A stretch of DNA of 64,000 nucleotides from an uncultured Saprospiraceae bacterium (GCA_937981555.1 CALJOK010000030.1:1-64000), one strand, 5' to 3'; shown: positions 28,471-36,956, counted from the first letter of the stretch. Notes: generated from the letters alone by a model not told the origin. Program-made: numbers and translations.

Positions 28471-29475
28471 ATGAAAAATTTATTGAGAGTATCTAGTTTT
28501 ATTTTTGCCATTTTATTATTTACCAATTTATTTACCTCTTGCAAAAAAGATAAAGTAATTGATCCTTCTCCAGTAGTATCTAACCCAACTACACCTTCAG
28601 ACGTGACTGCCTCTGATAATGCAACTAAAATGATGAGCCTTGCAGCAAGTGGAGGAATAACTACAGACAGTACAGATTATTGCGATTGCTTTTCCATTTT
28701 TGATAATGTTGATTGGAATGCTTCGGATGATGAGATCATTGTTCAATTAGAAGCAATTTTATCAGGATTGACTAATGAGGAACTAGAGGAATTATTTACA
28801 CCGGTTTGCACTTTTGATGGAGAAATTTTTGAGAATGCATGCTTAGCAATTTGTAATGGAGTTACTGATTTCGAAGATTGTGATGATTACAATGGCGACA
28901 ACGATGATTGGAACGAATGTTTCTCATTTGTTTATCCATTTACAGTTGTACTTCCTGGTGGGACAAATACAGAAGTAAATACTGATGAAGAATTAATTAC
29001 AGTAATAGATAACTGGTATGATGCCAACCCAAGTTCTAATGATGATCCAACTTTAGTCTATCCCGTAAATGTATTGTTAGAATCAGATGGTTCTTCTTTG
29101 ACGATTAATAATGATGACGAGTTAGAAGATTTATTTGATATATGTGCAGAGGAGGATGATAATGATTGTTTTACCATTAATTGGCCAATTAGTATTCAAT
29201 TTCCTGATGGTGAAATAGTTGAAATTAATAGTATTACTGAAGGAGATAATTTAGTAGATGCATGGGAAGATGCTAATCCAAATTCAACTGAAGATGTAGA
29301 AGTTATTTATCCATTTGATGTGACACTAGAAAATGGAACAGTAGTAACTGTTAATAGTGAAGACGAGTTTGATACATTGATTGATGAAGAGTGCGATGGC
29401 GATTGGGGAGGATGTTTAGTGATTCAAAATGAGTCAAATGCACTTGTTCAAGGATTAAAAAAAATGACTAATTAA
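28471..29475 (+). CDS. Acidic lipoprotein with Kazal-like domain and fourfold repeat
   Basis: 334 residues. Lipoprotein signal with lipobox LFTSC (Cys24). Residues about 71-137 form a Kazal-inhibitor-like pattern: CDC, then PVCTFDGEIFENACLAICNG with a final EDC. From about 150 to 310 a 40-residue unit repeats four times (VYPFTVVL, VYPVNVLL, NWPISIQF, IYPFDVTL, each followed by an acidic E/D-rich helix such as DELEDLFD). The protein is very acidic, suggesting Ca binding or surface display. It follows the TonB receptor and shares a leader motif with its regulators, so a joint role is likely. Confidence 0.7.
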   Translation: MKNLLRVSSFIFAILLFTNLFTSCKKDKVIDPSPVVSNPTTPSDVTASDNATKMMSLAASGGITTDSTDYCDCFSIFDNVDWNASDDEIIVQLEAILSGLTNEELEELFTPVCTFDGEIFENACLAICNGVTDFEDCDDYNGDNDDWNECFSFVYPFTVVLPGGTNTEVNTDEELITVIDNWYDANPSSNDDPTLVYPVNVLLESDGSSLTINNDDELEDLFDICAEEDDNDCFTINWPISIQFPDGEIVEINSITEGDNLVDAWEDANPNSTEDVEVIYPFDVTLENGTVVTVNSEDEFDTLIDEECDGDWGGCLVIQNESNALVQGLKKMTN

Positions 29476-29506
29476 ATAAAGATATTTTTAGTAATGATGG
29501 ATGCGG

Positions 29507-29544
29507 CGCGTACCTACGAATGTAGGTACGCGTTCTTTTTTTTT
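29507..29544 (+). terminator. Rho-independent terminator
   Basis: A perfect 11-bp GC-rich stem (CGCGTACCTAC and complement) with a GAAT loop is followed by TTCTTTTTTTTT, 31 nt after the lipoprotein stop. Confidence 0.92.
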
Positions 29545-29553
29545 ATGAAAAAA

Positions 29554-29577
29554 ACTCCGTGTAACTCAGCGGTGAAA
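29554..29577. repeat. Short dispersed word, family D copy 2
   Basis: ACTCCGTGTAACTCAGCGGT then GAAA matches the intergenic word at 12104-12127 at about three quarters of positions. It lies just after a terminator. Confidence 0.4.
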
Positions 29578-29640
29578 AAATCAAAAGTATCTTTTCAAAA
29601 ATTAATACATTTTTTCCATCTCCTTTTTTAATTTTACCTT

Positions 29641-30726
29641 ATGAAAATTAAAGGAAAAAACTTCCACACAATTTGGTTAAAAGATGATGACGAACAAGTT
29701 GTACAAATTATCGACCAACGTTTTTTACCACATGAATTAGTCATTGAAAATTTAGAAACGGTAGATGATGTAGAGCGAGCTATTCGAGAGATGCATGTTC
29801 GAGGTGCTCCGTTGATTGGAGTTGCTGCAGCATTTGGGATGTATTTCGCCGCACTCGAAGCAGTTGATAATCAGCAGTTTACAAAATACATTTATGAGTC
29901 CGCTGACAAATTAAAAGCAGCACGACCAACCGCCGTCAATCTCGCTTGGGCTGTCGATCAACAATTAAGTTTTGTTTCTGAAAACTATAAAATCCTCCCA
30001 TCAATTCTTTTAGAAAATGCTGAACTGATCAAAAAAGAAAGTATTGAACGTTGCAAAAAAATTGGAGAATTTGGCCTGCCTTTGATCGAAGAAATATTTG
30101 CAAAAAACAAAAAGGTTGTCAATATATTAACTCATTGTAATGCAGGTTGGATGGCTTGTATTGATTATGGAACTGCGACTGCACCCATTTATGCTGCACA
30201 TGATAAAGGCATTCCAGTTCATGTTTGGGTGGATGAAACTCGCCCTCGAAATCAAGGTGCAAGAATTACTGCGTTCGAATTGCAAGAGCATGGCGTGCCT
30301 CACACGATCATCACGGATAATGCTGGAGGACATTTAATGCAACATGGGAAAGTGGATTTGGTACTCGTCGGAACTGATCGAACTACTCGCAACGGAGACG
30401 TCTGCAACAAAATCGGAACCTACCTAAAAGCCTTAGCTGCGAAAGATAACAACATTCCTTTTTATGTTGGCGCACCTTCTAGTAGCATTGATTTTTCTTT
30501 GAGAAATGGATTTGAAATTCCAATTGAAGAGAGGGGAGCAGAGGAAGTAAAATATATCCAAGGCAAACACGATGGTGAAATAAAAAAAATATTACTCACT
30601 CCTGAAAAAAGTCCAGCTGCTAATTTTGCTTTCGATGTAACGCCTGCAAGATTGGTGACGGGACTAATTACAGAGATCGGAATTTGTACAGCGAGCAGAG
30701 AAGGATTGCTAAAATTATTTCACTAG
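29641..30726 (+). CDS. mtnA: S-methyl-5-thioribose-1-phosphate isomerase
   Basis: 361 residues. The substrate-binding EMHVRGAPLIGVAAAFGM (about 50-67), the catalytic cysteine in THCNAGWMA (near 165), the VWVDETRPRNQGARIT loop and the catalytic aspartate in GTDRTTRNGDVCNKIGT (near 244) are all present. It isomerises methylthioribose-1-phosphate in the methionine salvage pathway. No other salvage genes adjoin it. A translation-initiation-factor-2B-like protein is excluded by the conserved active site. Confidence 0.94.
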   Translation: MKIKGKNFHTIWLKDDDEQVVQIIDQRFLPHELVIENLETVDDVERAIREMHVRGAPLIGVAAAFGMYFAALEAVDNQQFTKYIYESADKLKAARPTAVNLAWAVDQQLSFVSENYKILPSILLENAELIKKESIERCKKIGEFGLPLIEEIFAKNKKVVNILTHCNAGWMACIDYGTATAPIYAAHDKGIPVHVWVDETRPRNQGARITAFELQEHGVPHTIITDNAGGHLMQHGKVDLVLVGTDRTTRNGDVCNKIGTYLKALAAKDNNIPFYVGAPSSSIDFSLRNGFEIPIEERGAEEVKYIQGKHDGEIKKILLTPEKSPAANFAFDVTPARLVTGLITEIGICTASREGLLKLFH

Positions 30727-30781
30727 GACTTCTTCTTACAACTTTTTAAAACTACAGCTGTTTTACAAAAAAAATTAAAAC

Positions 30782-31282
30782 ATGCAAGTTTGCGATCTCG
30801 AACCACAAGGAAGTGCCCCTTGGGAATTACTTAGAAAATACGGAGGGAAGTTTGGTCTTTTTGAAAAAATAAAAATGGGCGGAGTAGGTTCTCCTAAAAT
30901 AAAATACATTTCAGGTTTGTCAGAGGTGGACGAGTTTGTGGAAGAAACGGCTGGAAATGATATTCCACATCTTAACTTTGAATATTTAAAAAATGGACTT
31001 TTAGCTCGGATCAATAAAACACAATATTTAAAAGGAGTATTGATCGCCTATGATGAAATCATTTCGATTGATTTAGCTATTTCTGAAAAATTACTAACCC
31101 AAGGAAATATTTTAGAAGAATTAGAAAAAACAAATATTAAAAGTGCGGAGCTCATTATTAAATCTTTGCATGGCGAAATATTAACTTGCGAAGTATCCAC
31201 TCAAGCCTACATGAATCTCAAAAAATATTTTCAAAAAAATAATATTCTTCAAAATAAATTCCACTCAGAAATATTAAAATAA
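30782..31282 (+). CDS. Protein of unknown function upstream of thioesterase
   Basis: 166 residues, not recognised. It is soluble, mixed alpha/beta, opening QVCDLEPQGSAPWELLRKYG, with no signal or membrane segment. Its stop codon overlaps the next start by one base (TAATG), so it is translationally coupled to the thioesterase and probably acts in the same process. Confidence 0.65.
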   Translation: MQVCDLEPQGSAPWELLRKYGGKFGLFEKIKMGGVGSPKIKYISGLSEVDEFVEETAGNDIPHLNFEYLKNGLLARINKTQYLKGVLIAYDEIISIDLAISEKLLTQGNILEELEKTNIKSAELIIKSLHGEILTCEVSTQAYMNLKKYFQKNNILQNKFHSEILK

Positions 31283-31713
31283 TGCAAGAATTACTCAAAG
31301 AATTTTCTTCTGTCATCGAACTTCCTGTGCAATGGGGCGAAATGGACGCAGCCAAGCACGTCAACAATTCCGTATATATTCGATGGGGAGAATCTGCTCG
31401 AATTGCCTACTTCGATAAAATGGGTTTAGATAATTCATTTACAGAACAAATCGGTGCTATTTTAGGATGGCAAGATTGCAAATATATTTTTCCAGTCACT
31501 TATCCTGATACGATTTCGATTGGTGTAAAAACGGTGGAAATTAAAGCAGACCGATTTTTTGTGGAGTGTCATATGTTTAGTCATCGACATCAAAGGATTG
31601 TAGCGATCAATAAAAATTCTATCATCGCATACGATTATCATAATCTGAAAAAAGCAGCATTACCTCAAGGTTGGATAAACAAAATCAGCGAACTCGAAGG
31701 AAAAACATTTTAA
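31282..31713 (+). CDS. Hotdog-fold acyl-CoA thioesterase
   Basis: 143 residues of the 4-hydroxybenzoyl-CoA thioesterase type. The signature QWGEMDAAKHVNNSVYIRW (about 18-36) carries the catalytic aspartate-type residue and the central helix; FPVTYPDTISIGVKTVEI is the following strand pair. Such enzymes hydrolyse acyl-CoAs in fatty-acid or aromatic metabolism; the substrate is not predictable. It overlaps the upstream gene by one base. Confidence 0.87.
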   Translation: MQELLKEFSSVIELPVQWGEMDAAKHVNNSVYIRWGESARIAYFDKMGLDNSFTEQIGAILGWQDCKYIFPVTYPDTISIGVKTVEIKADRFFVECHMFSHRHQRIVAINKNSIIAYDYHNLKKAALPQGWINKISELEGKTF

Positions 31714-31778
31714 CAAACTCTTAAGTCTAGATCACGAAAACTAAATCCTTTTGTGATATTTCTGTTATACTTCCAACT

Positions 31779-31786
31779 TATCTTTG
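31779..31786 (+). promoter_or_regulatory. -7 element before msrA
   Basis: TATCTTTG fits TAnnTTTG and lies 23 nt before the msrA ATG. A TTTTG lies 25 nt upstream, slightly far for a -33 box. Confidence 0.5.
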
Positions 31787-31809
31787 TACTAAATAAAAAT
31801 CTAATAAAT

Positions 31810-32487
31810 ATGAAACAGTTAATAATCATTTCGATCCTTTCCATTTTTGCAACGATGAGTTGTAGTCAAAAAAATGGTGGAGCACCTAAAATGGATAAAG
31901 CTAAAAACCCGAAAATTGAAAATTATATCAAAGGCAAAGACTACGAAAAATATTCAGTTGCCACTTTTGCAGGCGGATGTTTTTGGTGTACAGAAGCTTC
32001 CTTCGAAAGAATTAATGGAGTCGTAGATGTCATCAGCGGATACTCAGGTGGACATACTGAACATCCTACTTACAAAGAAGTTTGTAGCGAAACGACGGGA
32101 CATGCTGAAGCGATTCAAATTTACTTTGATCCAGCTGTCATTACTTTTGACAAGTTATTGGATGTGTTTTTTGTAGCACATAATCCAACTCAATTAAATC
32201 GACAAGGAAATGATATTGGCGAATCTTATCGTTCTGCTATTTTTTATCAAAATGAAAAACAGAAAGAAATTCTTGATGCAAAAATTAAAGCATTGAATGA
32301 ATCGACTTTCGGCGGAAAGATTGTTACGCAAGTGAAAACGTTTGAAGAATTTTGGGTAGCAGAAGAGTATCACCAAAATTTTTACGAGATCAATCCACGG
32401 CAAAGTTATGTGTATAATGTGAGTCGCCCAAAAGTAGAAAAGGTGATGAAGACATTCAAAGATATATTAAAACCAAAGTACAAATAA
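31810..32487 (+). CDS. msrA: Peptide-methionine (S)-S-oxide reductase, lipoprotein
   Basis: 225 residues from the ATG at 31810; the earlier in-frame start would bury the lipoprotein signal. Lipobox TMSC (Cys18) places it on the outer or inner membrane facing the periplasm. The active-site GGCFWCTE (Cys57, Cys60) and the SGYSGGHTEHPTYKEVC, TGHAEAIQIYFD and YHQNFYE segments are complete. It repairs methionine-S-sulfoxide in exported proteins. The next gene begins 116 nt downstream, beyond a palindrome. Confidence 0.94.
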   Translation: MKQLIIISILSIFATMSCSQKNGGAPKMDKAKNPKIENYIKGKDYEKYSVATFAGGCFWCTEASFERINGVVDVISGYSGGHTEHPTYKEVCSETTGHAEAIQIYFDPAVITFDKLLDVFFVAHNPTQLNRQGNDIGESYRSAIFYQNEKQKEILDAKIKALNESTFGGKIVTQVKTFEEFWVAEEYHQNFYEINPRQSYVYNVSRPKVEKVMKTFKDILKPKYK

Positions 32488-32488
32488 C

Positions 32489-32588
32489 ACGTGGTGGTCT
32501 GCTTTAGTTGACCGTAAAGAAAAAGAGCGGAGCGATTTTCCTTCTAGTTTTTATTTTCTGTACGGTCTGCTAAAGCAGATCACCACGT
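32489..32588. repeat. Palindrome, family B full copy
   Basis: Arms of 28 bp (32489-32516 and 32561-32588) match at 25 positions and contain ACGTGGTGGTCTGCTTTAG. A half copy (ACGTGGAGGTCTGCTTTAAC then TGACCGTAAG) sits right after crtB at 36381. Both start at or next to a stop codon, and the trailing GAGCGGAGCGATTTT / GAGCGTAGCGACTTTT is also shared. Confidence 0.8.
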
Positions 32589-32603
32589 AACAAAATATCC
32601 ATT

Positions 32604-33683
32604 ATGAATTTATCAAAAATAAAAATTGGCTCATTGTTTTTGTTAGGAAGCATATTCTTTTTGTTTGCTTTTAAATCGAATGATAGCCAACAAGGTAAGA
32701 CATTTACAAAAATGGAAAATGGTAATCACGAGGAACTCGGGAAAGTCATTTGGGAAAGAGATTTTGAAAAAGGACTAGCCAAATCTAAGATTGAAAACAA
32801 ACCAGTATTTTTACTTTTTCAAGAAGTGCCAGGTTGTTCCACTTGCAGAAACTACGGAAATAATGTCTTGAGTCATCCTCAAATAGTAGAAGCGATCGAA
32901 ACACTTTTTGTACCCGTTGCCATTTTTAATAATAAAAAAGGAAAAGACGCAGCCGTTTTAAAAATGTACAACGAACCTTCTTGGAATAATCCTGTAGTCA
33001 GAATTGTTGATGCGGAAAAGAAAAATATTGTCAATCGAGTAAGTGGAAATTACTCCGCTTTAGGAATCGTTCATGCAATGGTTTTCGCTTTACAAAAAGA
33101 AGAAAAAGAAATTCCGACGTATCTGAATTTGTTAAAGCAAAGTTTGGAAGCAGAAGTAAGCGGAACGGAAACAGCTACTTTTTCGATGTATTGTTTTTGG
33201 ACAGGTGAAAAAAAATTAGGAAGTGTTGGTGGTGTTTTGGAAACTCAACCTGGGTTTATGAATGAACAAGAAGTGGTGGAGGTAAAATATAATCCAGTTT
33301 TGATCTCCTATGGAAATTTAGTGGAAGAAGCAAAACAAGCAAGTTGCGCGAGTCATGTTTACACAGAAAATCAGCAACAAACTTCTGAGGCACAAAAAGT
33401 AGTAGGTAAAAATGGAGCCTCAAAAAAATCAAGATTTCGATTAGATAAAGAGCCTAAATATTATTTGTCAAAGTCAATCTATAGATACGTTCCGATGACG
33501 CAGTTCCAAGCAACAAAAGTTAATGTGAAAATCGGAAATGGCCAATCGCCTGATGAATATTTATCACCTCGACAATTAGAATTGTTGAACGTGATCAAAA
33601 ATAATCCGAAGAGGAAATGGAAAAGTGCGATCAATGTAGACTTAGTTAAAGCTTGGGAAAAGATTGAAAAAATGAAGGCTTAA
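32604..33683 (+). CDS. Thioredoxin-like protein fused to an MsrA-like domain
   Basis: 359 residues. An N-terminal membrane segment (about 9-23) leads to a thioredoxin-like domain with a redox pair in EVPGCSTCRN (Cys78, Cys81). Residues about 193-245 mirror the MsrA core: TFSMYCFWTGEKK matches TFAGGCFWCTE of the upstream msrA, then GGVLETQPGF and VVEVKYNPVLISYGNLVEEA match the strands and helix after it. The MsrA resolving Cys is replaced (CFWT), so Cys197 may rely on the thioredoxin half. It could be an electron donor or a reductase variant working with MsrA in the periplasm (inference). Confidence 0.62.
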   Translation: MNLSKIKIGSLFLLGSIFFLFAFKSNDSQQGKTFTKMENGNHEELGKVIWERDFEKGLAKSKIENKPVFLLFQEVPGCSTCRNYGNNVLSHPQIVEAIETLFVPVAIFNNKKGKDAAVLKMYNEPSWNNPVVRIVDAEKKNIVNRVSGNYSALGIVHAMVFALQKEEKEIPTYLNLLKQSLEAEVSGTETATFSMYCFWTGEKKLGSVGGVLETQPGFMNEQEVVEVKYNPVLISYGNLVEEAKQASCASHVYTENQQQTSEAQKVVGKNGASKKSRFRLDKEPKYYLSKSIYRYVPMTQFQATKVNVKIGNGQSPDEYLSPRQLELLNVIKNNPKRKWKSAINVDLVKAWEKIEKMKA

Positions 33684-33712
33684 AAATATAGTAGTTAATA
33701 ATGTTATTTAGT

Positions 33713-33746
33713 AGAGACAAGGGATTCCTTGTCTCTATTTTTTTTT
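33713..33746 (+). terminator. Rho-independent terminator
   Basis: A 10-bp stem (AGAGACAAGG and complement) with a GATT loop is followed by ATTTTTTTTT, 30 nt after the fusion gene. Confidence 0.92.
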
Positions 33747-33854
33747 GATTTCCCAACAAAAAGCATATTTTGGGAAATGTCTTGAGTTAAATCTTAAGTA
33801 GATATATTTTATTTTGAATGACTCTGAATAGAATATTTAATAAAAAAGTTACTT

Positions 33855-33883
33855 TATTTTTGTTTAGTCTTTTTGTAGATTTG
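33855..33883 (+). promoter_or_regulatory. Two candidate -7 elements before crtI
   Basis: TATTTTTG (33855-33862) and TAGATTTG (33876-33883) both fit TAnnTTTG, 36-57 nt before the crtI ATG. No TTG at ideal spacing is clear for either, so which one is used is undecided. Confidence 0.4.
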
Positions 33884-33918
33884 TTAAACAAAATTAAAGT
33901 CACTCTGTTCTATCAAAT

Positions 33919-35451
33919 ATGAAGAAATCAACCGCACAGATTATAGGTTCTGGATTTGCAGGCTTAGCTACCGCAGCTAGTTTAGCTCAAAAAGGAATAG
34001 ATGTAACTGTTTTTGAAAAAAACCAAACAATTGGTGGACGAGCAAGACAGTTTCATGAACAGGGATTCACCTTTGATATGGGGCCAAGTTGGTATTGGAT
34101 GCCTGATGTTTTTGAAAACTTTTTTAATCGTTTTGGAAAACAGGCTTCTGATTATTATGAGTTAAAAAAATTAGATCCAGGCTTTACTATCTTTTTTGAA
34201 AATGATCAACGGATGGATGTTCCTGCTGAACTTTCGGGCATTTACGAAATGTTTGAAAATTTAGAAAAAGGAAGTGCGGACAAGCTCAAAAAATTTCTCA
34301 AAGAAGGAGAATACAAATATGAAGTAGGTGTCAAGGATTTAGTGTATCGACCTAATATTTCATTTACTGAAATTCTCGATCCTCGTTTAGCTTTGGCTTC
34401 ACTCAAATTAGATGTCTTCAAGCCATTTGATAAATATGTAGCGAAATATTTCAAGCATCCATTTTTACGAAAGTTAATGGAGTTTCCCATTTTGTTTTTG
34501 GGCGCAATGCCACAAGATACCCCAGCTTTGTACAGCTTGATGAATTACTCCGCCTTGACTGATGGAACTTGGTATCCGATGGGAGGAATGCATGAAATTG
34601 TCAAAGCAATGGAATCTGTCGCTCTCGAACAAGGCGTGAAATTTCAAACGGATGCTGAAGTTGAAAAAATTATTGTCGAAAATAAAAAAGCAAAAGGTAT
34701 TCAAATCAAAGGTGAAGAATTCCGAGCAGACGTAACAATTGCTTCAGCGGATTATCATCACGTTGATCAATTTTTATTGGAAAAAGAACATCAACAATAC
34801 ACTCCAAAATATTGGGACAAGAGACACTTAGCTCCTTCGTCAATGATTTTTTATTTAGGAGTTAACAAAACAATTCCAAAACTCAATCACCATAATTTAT
34901 TTTTCGATACAGATTTTGACGCGCATGCAAAAGCGATTTATAAAAATCCATCTTACCCGGATGACCCACTTTTTTATGTGTGCTGTCCTTCGAAAACAGA
35001 TGATTCTGTTGCGCCGATTGGAAATGAAAATTTATTTATTCTTATTCCGATTGCAGTAGATTTAGAAGATAACGAAGATTTGCGTCAAGTATATTTTGAT
35101 AAAGTGATGACTCGATTGGAAAAAACTACGGGGACGAATATTCGCGAGCACATCGTTTATCAGAAAAGTTATTCCGTAAAGGATTTCAAAAAAGATTATC
35201 ATTCTTTCAAAGGAAATGCATACGGGTTAGCCAATACTTTATTCCAAACTGCGATTTTTAAACCAAAGATGAAAAGTAAAAAGGTAGATAATTTATATTA
35301 TGCTGGACAGTTGACTACACCGGGGCCAGGTGTTCCTCCATCTTTAATTTCAGGAATGGTTGCAGCGGATTTGGTCGGTCAACAAGTTTTCGATTTGAAA
35401 AAAGATTATGTGAAGAATGTACAAGATGACTTAAATAAAATTCCTATATAA
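33919..35451 (+). CDS. crtI: Phytoene desaturase
   Basis: 510 residues. The N-terminal FAD motif is IGSGFAGLATAASLAQKG with ADP-binding VFEKN, then GGRARQF and the DMGPSWYWMPDVF segment typical of CrtI-type enzymes. The C-terminal flavin-binding end is YYAGQLTTPGPGVPPSLISG. It desaturates phytoene toward lycopene. It heads the crtI-crtB-crtZ cluster with a short gap before crtB. CrtN-type (staphyloxanthin) homologues share the fold, but the CrtB and CrtZ neighbours favour carotenoids of the C40 type. Confidence 0.93.
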   Translation: MKKSTAQIIGSGFAGLATAASLAQKGIDVTVFEKNQTIGGRARQFHEQGFTFDMGPSWYWMPDVFENFFNRFGKQASDYYELKKLDPGFTIFFENDQRMDVPAELSGIYEMFENLEKGSADKLKKFLKEGEYKYEVGVKDLVYRPNISFTEILDPRLALASLKLDVFKPFDKYVAKYFKHPFLRKLMEFPILFLGAMPQDTPALYSLMNYSALTDGTWYPMGGMHEIVKAMESVALEQGVKFQTDAEVEKIIVENKKAKGIQIKGEEFRADVTIASADYHHVDQFLLEKEHQQYTPKYWDKRHLAPSSMIFYLGVNKTIPKLNHHNLFFDTDFDAHAKAIYKNPSYPDDPLFYVCCPSKTDDSVAPIGNENLFILIPIAVDLEDNEDLRQVYFDKVMTRLEKTTGTNIREHIVYQKSYSVKDFKKDYHSFKGNAYGLANTLFQTAIFKPKMKSKKVDNLYYAGQLTTPGPGVPPSLISGMVAADLVGQQVFDLKKDYVKNVQDDLNKIPI

Positions 35452-35544
35452 TTATTTTAATAACAAATTCGAATTCAAAATTTCTTAAAAAATCCGAAGG
35501 TAAATTTTTTTCGTACGTATCAACAAACAAGCATTTAACTGATT

Positions 35545-36381
35545 ATGAAAGAATTATATGACACCCTGTCTCGCAAAGTCAGCAAATCGACCACGCGACT
35601 TTATAGTACAAGTTTTTCTATGGGCATCATGATGCTAGGTAAAGAAATTCATTCACCTATTTATTCAATTTATGGTTTTGTAAGATTAGCGGATGAAATC
35701 GTAGATAGTTTTCATGACTTCGACAAGGCTAAAATGTTGAAGGAATTTAGAGAACAAACCTATCAAGCGATTGATGAAAAAATTAGTTTAAATCCAATTC
35801 TCAATAGTTTTCAAGAAGTAGTGAATCACTATAACATTGAACAAGAATTGATTGATACTTTTTTGGATTCGATGGAAATGGATTTGCATCAAAATTTTCA
35901 TGACAATGCTTCCTATGAACAATATATTTTGGGTTCTGCAGAAGTAGTTGGATTAATGTGTCTTCGAGTTTTTACGGATGGAGATGAGAAACAATATGAA
36001 CACCTCAAACCATCTGCCATGCGATTGGGTGCAGCATTTCAAAAAGTAAATTTCCTTCGAGATATTCAAGCTGATTTTGATGTGATGGGACGGACCTATT
36101 TTCCAGGAGTTAACTTTGAAAACTTTAACCAAAATCAAAAGATAGAAATCGAAAAAGATATTTTAGCTGACTTTGATGCAGCTTTAGTTGGAATCAAACA
36201 ATTACCAAAAAGTTCTCGCTTAGGAGTTTATGCAGCATACCGATATTACATCGCGTTGTTTCAAAAAATAACCATGCTAACTCCACAGAGAATCATGCAC
36301 GAAAGAATTCGAATTTCTAATCCTCGAAAACTTTGGTTGACTTGCAGATGTTTCTTAAAATTGCAGTTGAATTTACTGTAA
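35545..36381 (+). CDS. crtB: Phytoene synthase
   Basis: 278 residues. Both prenyl-diphosphate-binding aspartate motifs are present: RLADEIVDS (about 50-58) and NFLRDIQADFD (about 172-182), with the SFSMGIMML and GSAEVVGLM helices of the squalene/phytoene synthase fold. It joins two geranylgeranyl diphosphates to give phytoene, the substrate of crtI 93 nt upstream. Its stop codon merges with the start of a family B half repeat. Confidence 0.94.
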   Translation: MKELYDTLSRKVSKSTTRLYSTSFSMGIMMLGKEIHSPIYSIYGFVRLADEIVDSFHDFDKAKMLKEFREQTYQAIDEKISLNPILNSFQEVVNHYNIEQELIDTFLDSMEMDLHQNFHDNASYEQYILGSAEVVGLMCLRVFTDGDEKQYEHLKPSAMRLGAAFQKVNFLRDIQADFDVMGRTYFPGVNFENFNQNQKIEIEKDILADFDAALVGIKQLPKSSRLGVYAAYRYYIALFQKITMLTPQRIMHERIRISNPRKLWLTCRCFLKLQLNLL

Positions 36382-36430
36382 CGTGGAGGTCTGCTTTAAC
36401 TGACCGTAAGTAGAGCGTAGCGACTTTTAA
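36381..36430 (+). repeat. Half copy of family B repeat
   Basis: A single arm with the family B sequence, beginning at the last base of the crtB stop, matches the left arm at 32489. There is no opposing arm, so it cannot form the full hairpin. This suggests truncation or decay of an inserted element. Confidence 0.7.
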
Positions 36431-36443
36431 AAAATAAATAAAA

Positions 36444-36932
36444 ATGATACTCATAGGCTTCATAATATTAATAGCAACCTTCTTAGTGATGGAAGGTATC
36501 ACCTGGCTTACCCACAAATACGTCATGCACGGATTCCTTTGGTATCTCCACGCAGACCATCATGAACCGAAATATCCACACGTCTTCGAGAAGAACGATT
36601 TGTTCTTTGTAATTTTTGCGACGCCAAGTATTGCATTAATTTATTTTGGTTTCGAAGCAGAAGGTTTTGATCTAAGATTGTGGATAGGATTTGGGATTAT
36701 GGCATATGGGGCAGCTTACTTTTTTGTCCATGATATTTTTATTCACCAGCGATTTAAGATTTTTAGGAATACAGATAGTGCTTACTTTAAAGGCTTAAGA
36801 AAAGGACATAAAGTACATCATAAACATCTTGGAAAAGAGCATGGCGAATGTTTTGGAATGTTGTGGGTGCCGATGAAATATTTTAAAGAAGCTGCAAAAA
36901 GTAAAGCAAAAAATAAAAAGGTTAGTGCTTAG
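36444..36932 (+). CDS. crtZ: Beta-carotene hydroxylase
   Basis: 162 residues with three to four membrane helices. The di-iron histidine motifs are HKYVMH, HADHHE, HDIFIH and HKVHHKH. It adds 3-hydroxyl groups to beta-ionone rings to make zeaxanthin-type xanthophylls. It needs a cyclised substrate, yet no lycopene cyclase gene is present nearby, so one must lie elsewhere. It is the last gene of the cluster, followed by a terminator. Confidence 0.93.
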   Translation: MILIGFIILIATFLVMEGITWLTHKYVMHGFLWYLHADHHEPKYPHVFEKNDLFFVIFATPSIALIYFGFEAEGFDLRLWIGFGIMAYGAAYFFVHDIFIHQRFKIFRNTDSAYFKGLRKGHKVHHKHLGKEHGECFGMLWVPMKYFKEAAKSKAKNKKVSA

Positions 36933-36956
36933 AAAATATTAGATTTTCAATTTTAA

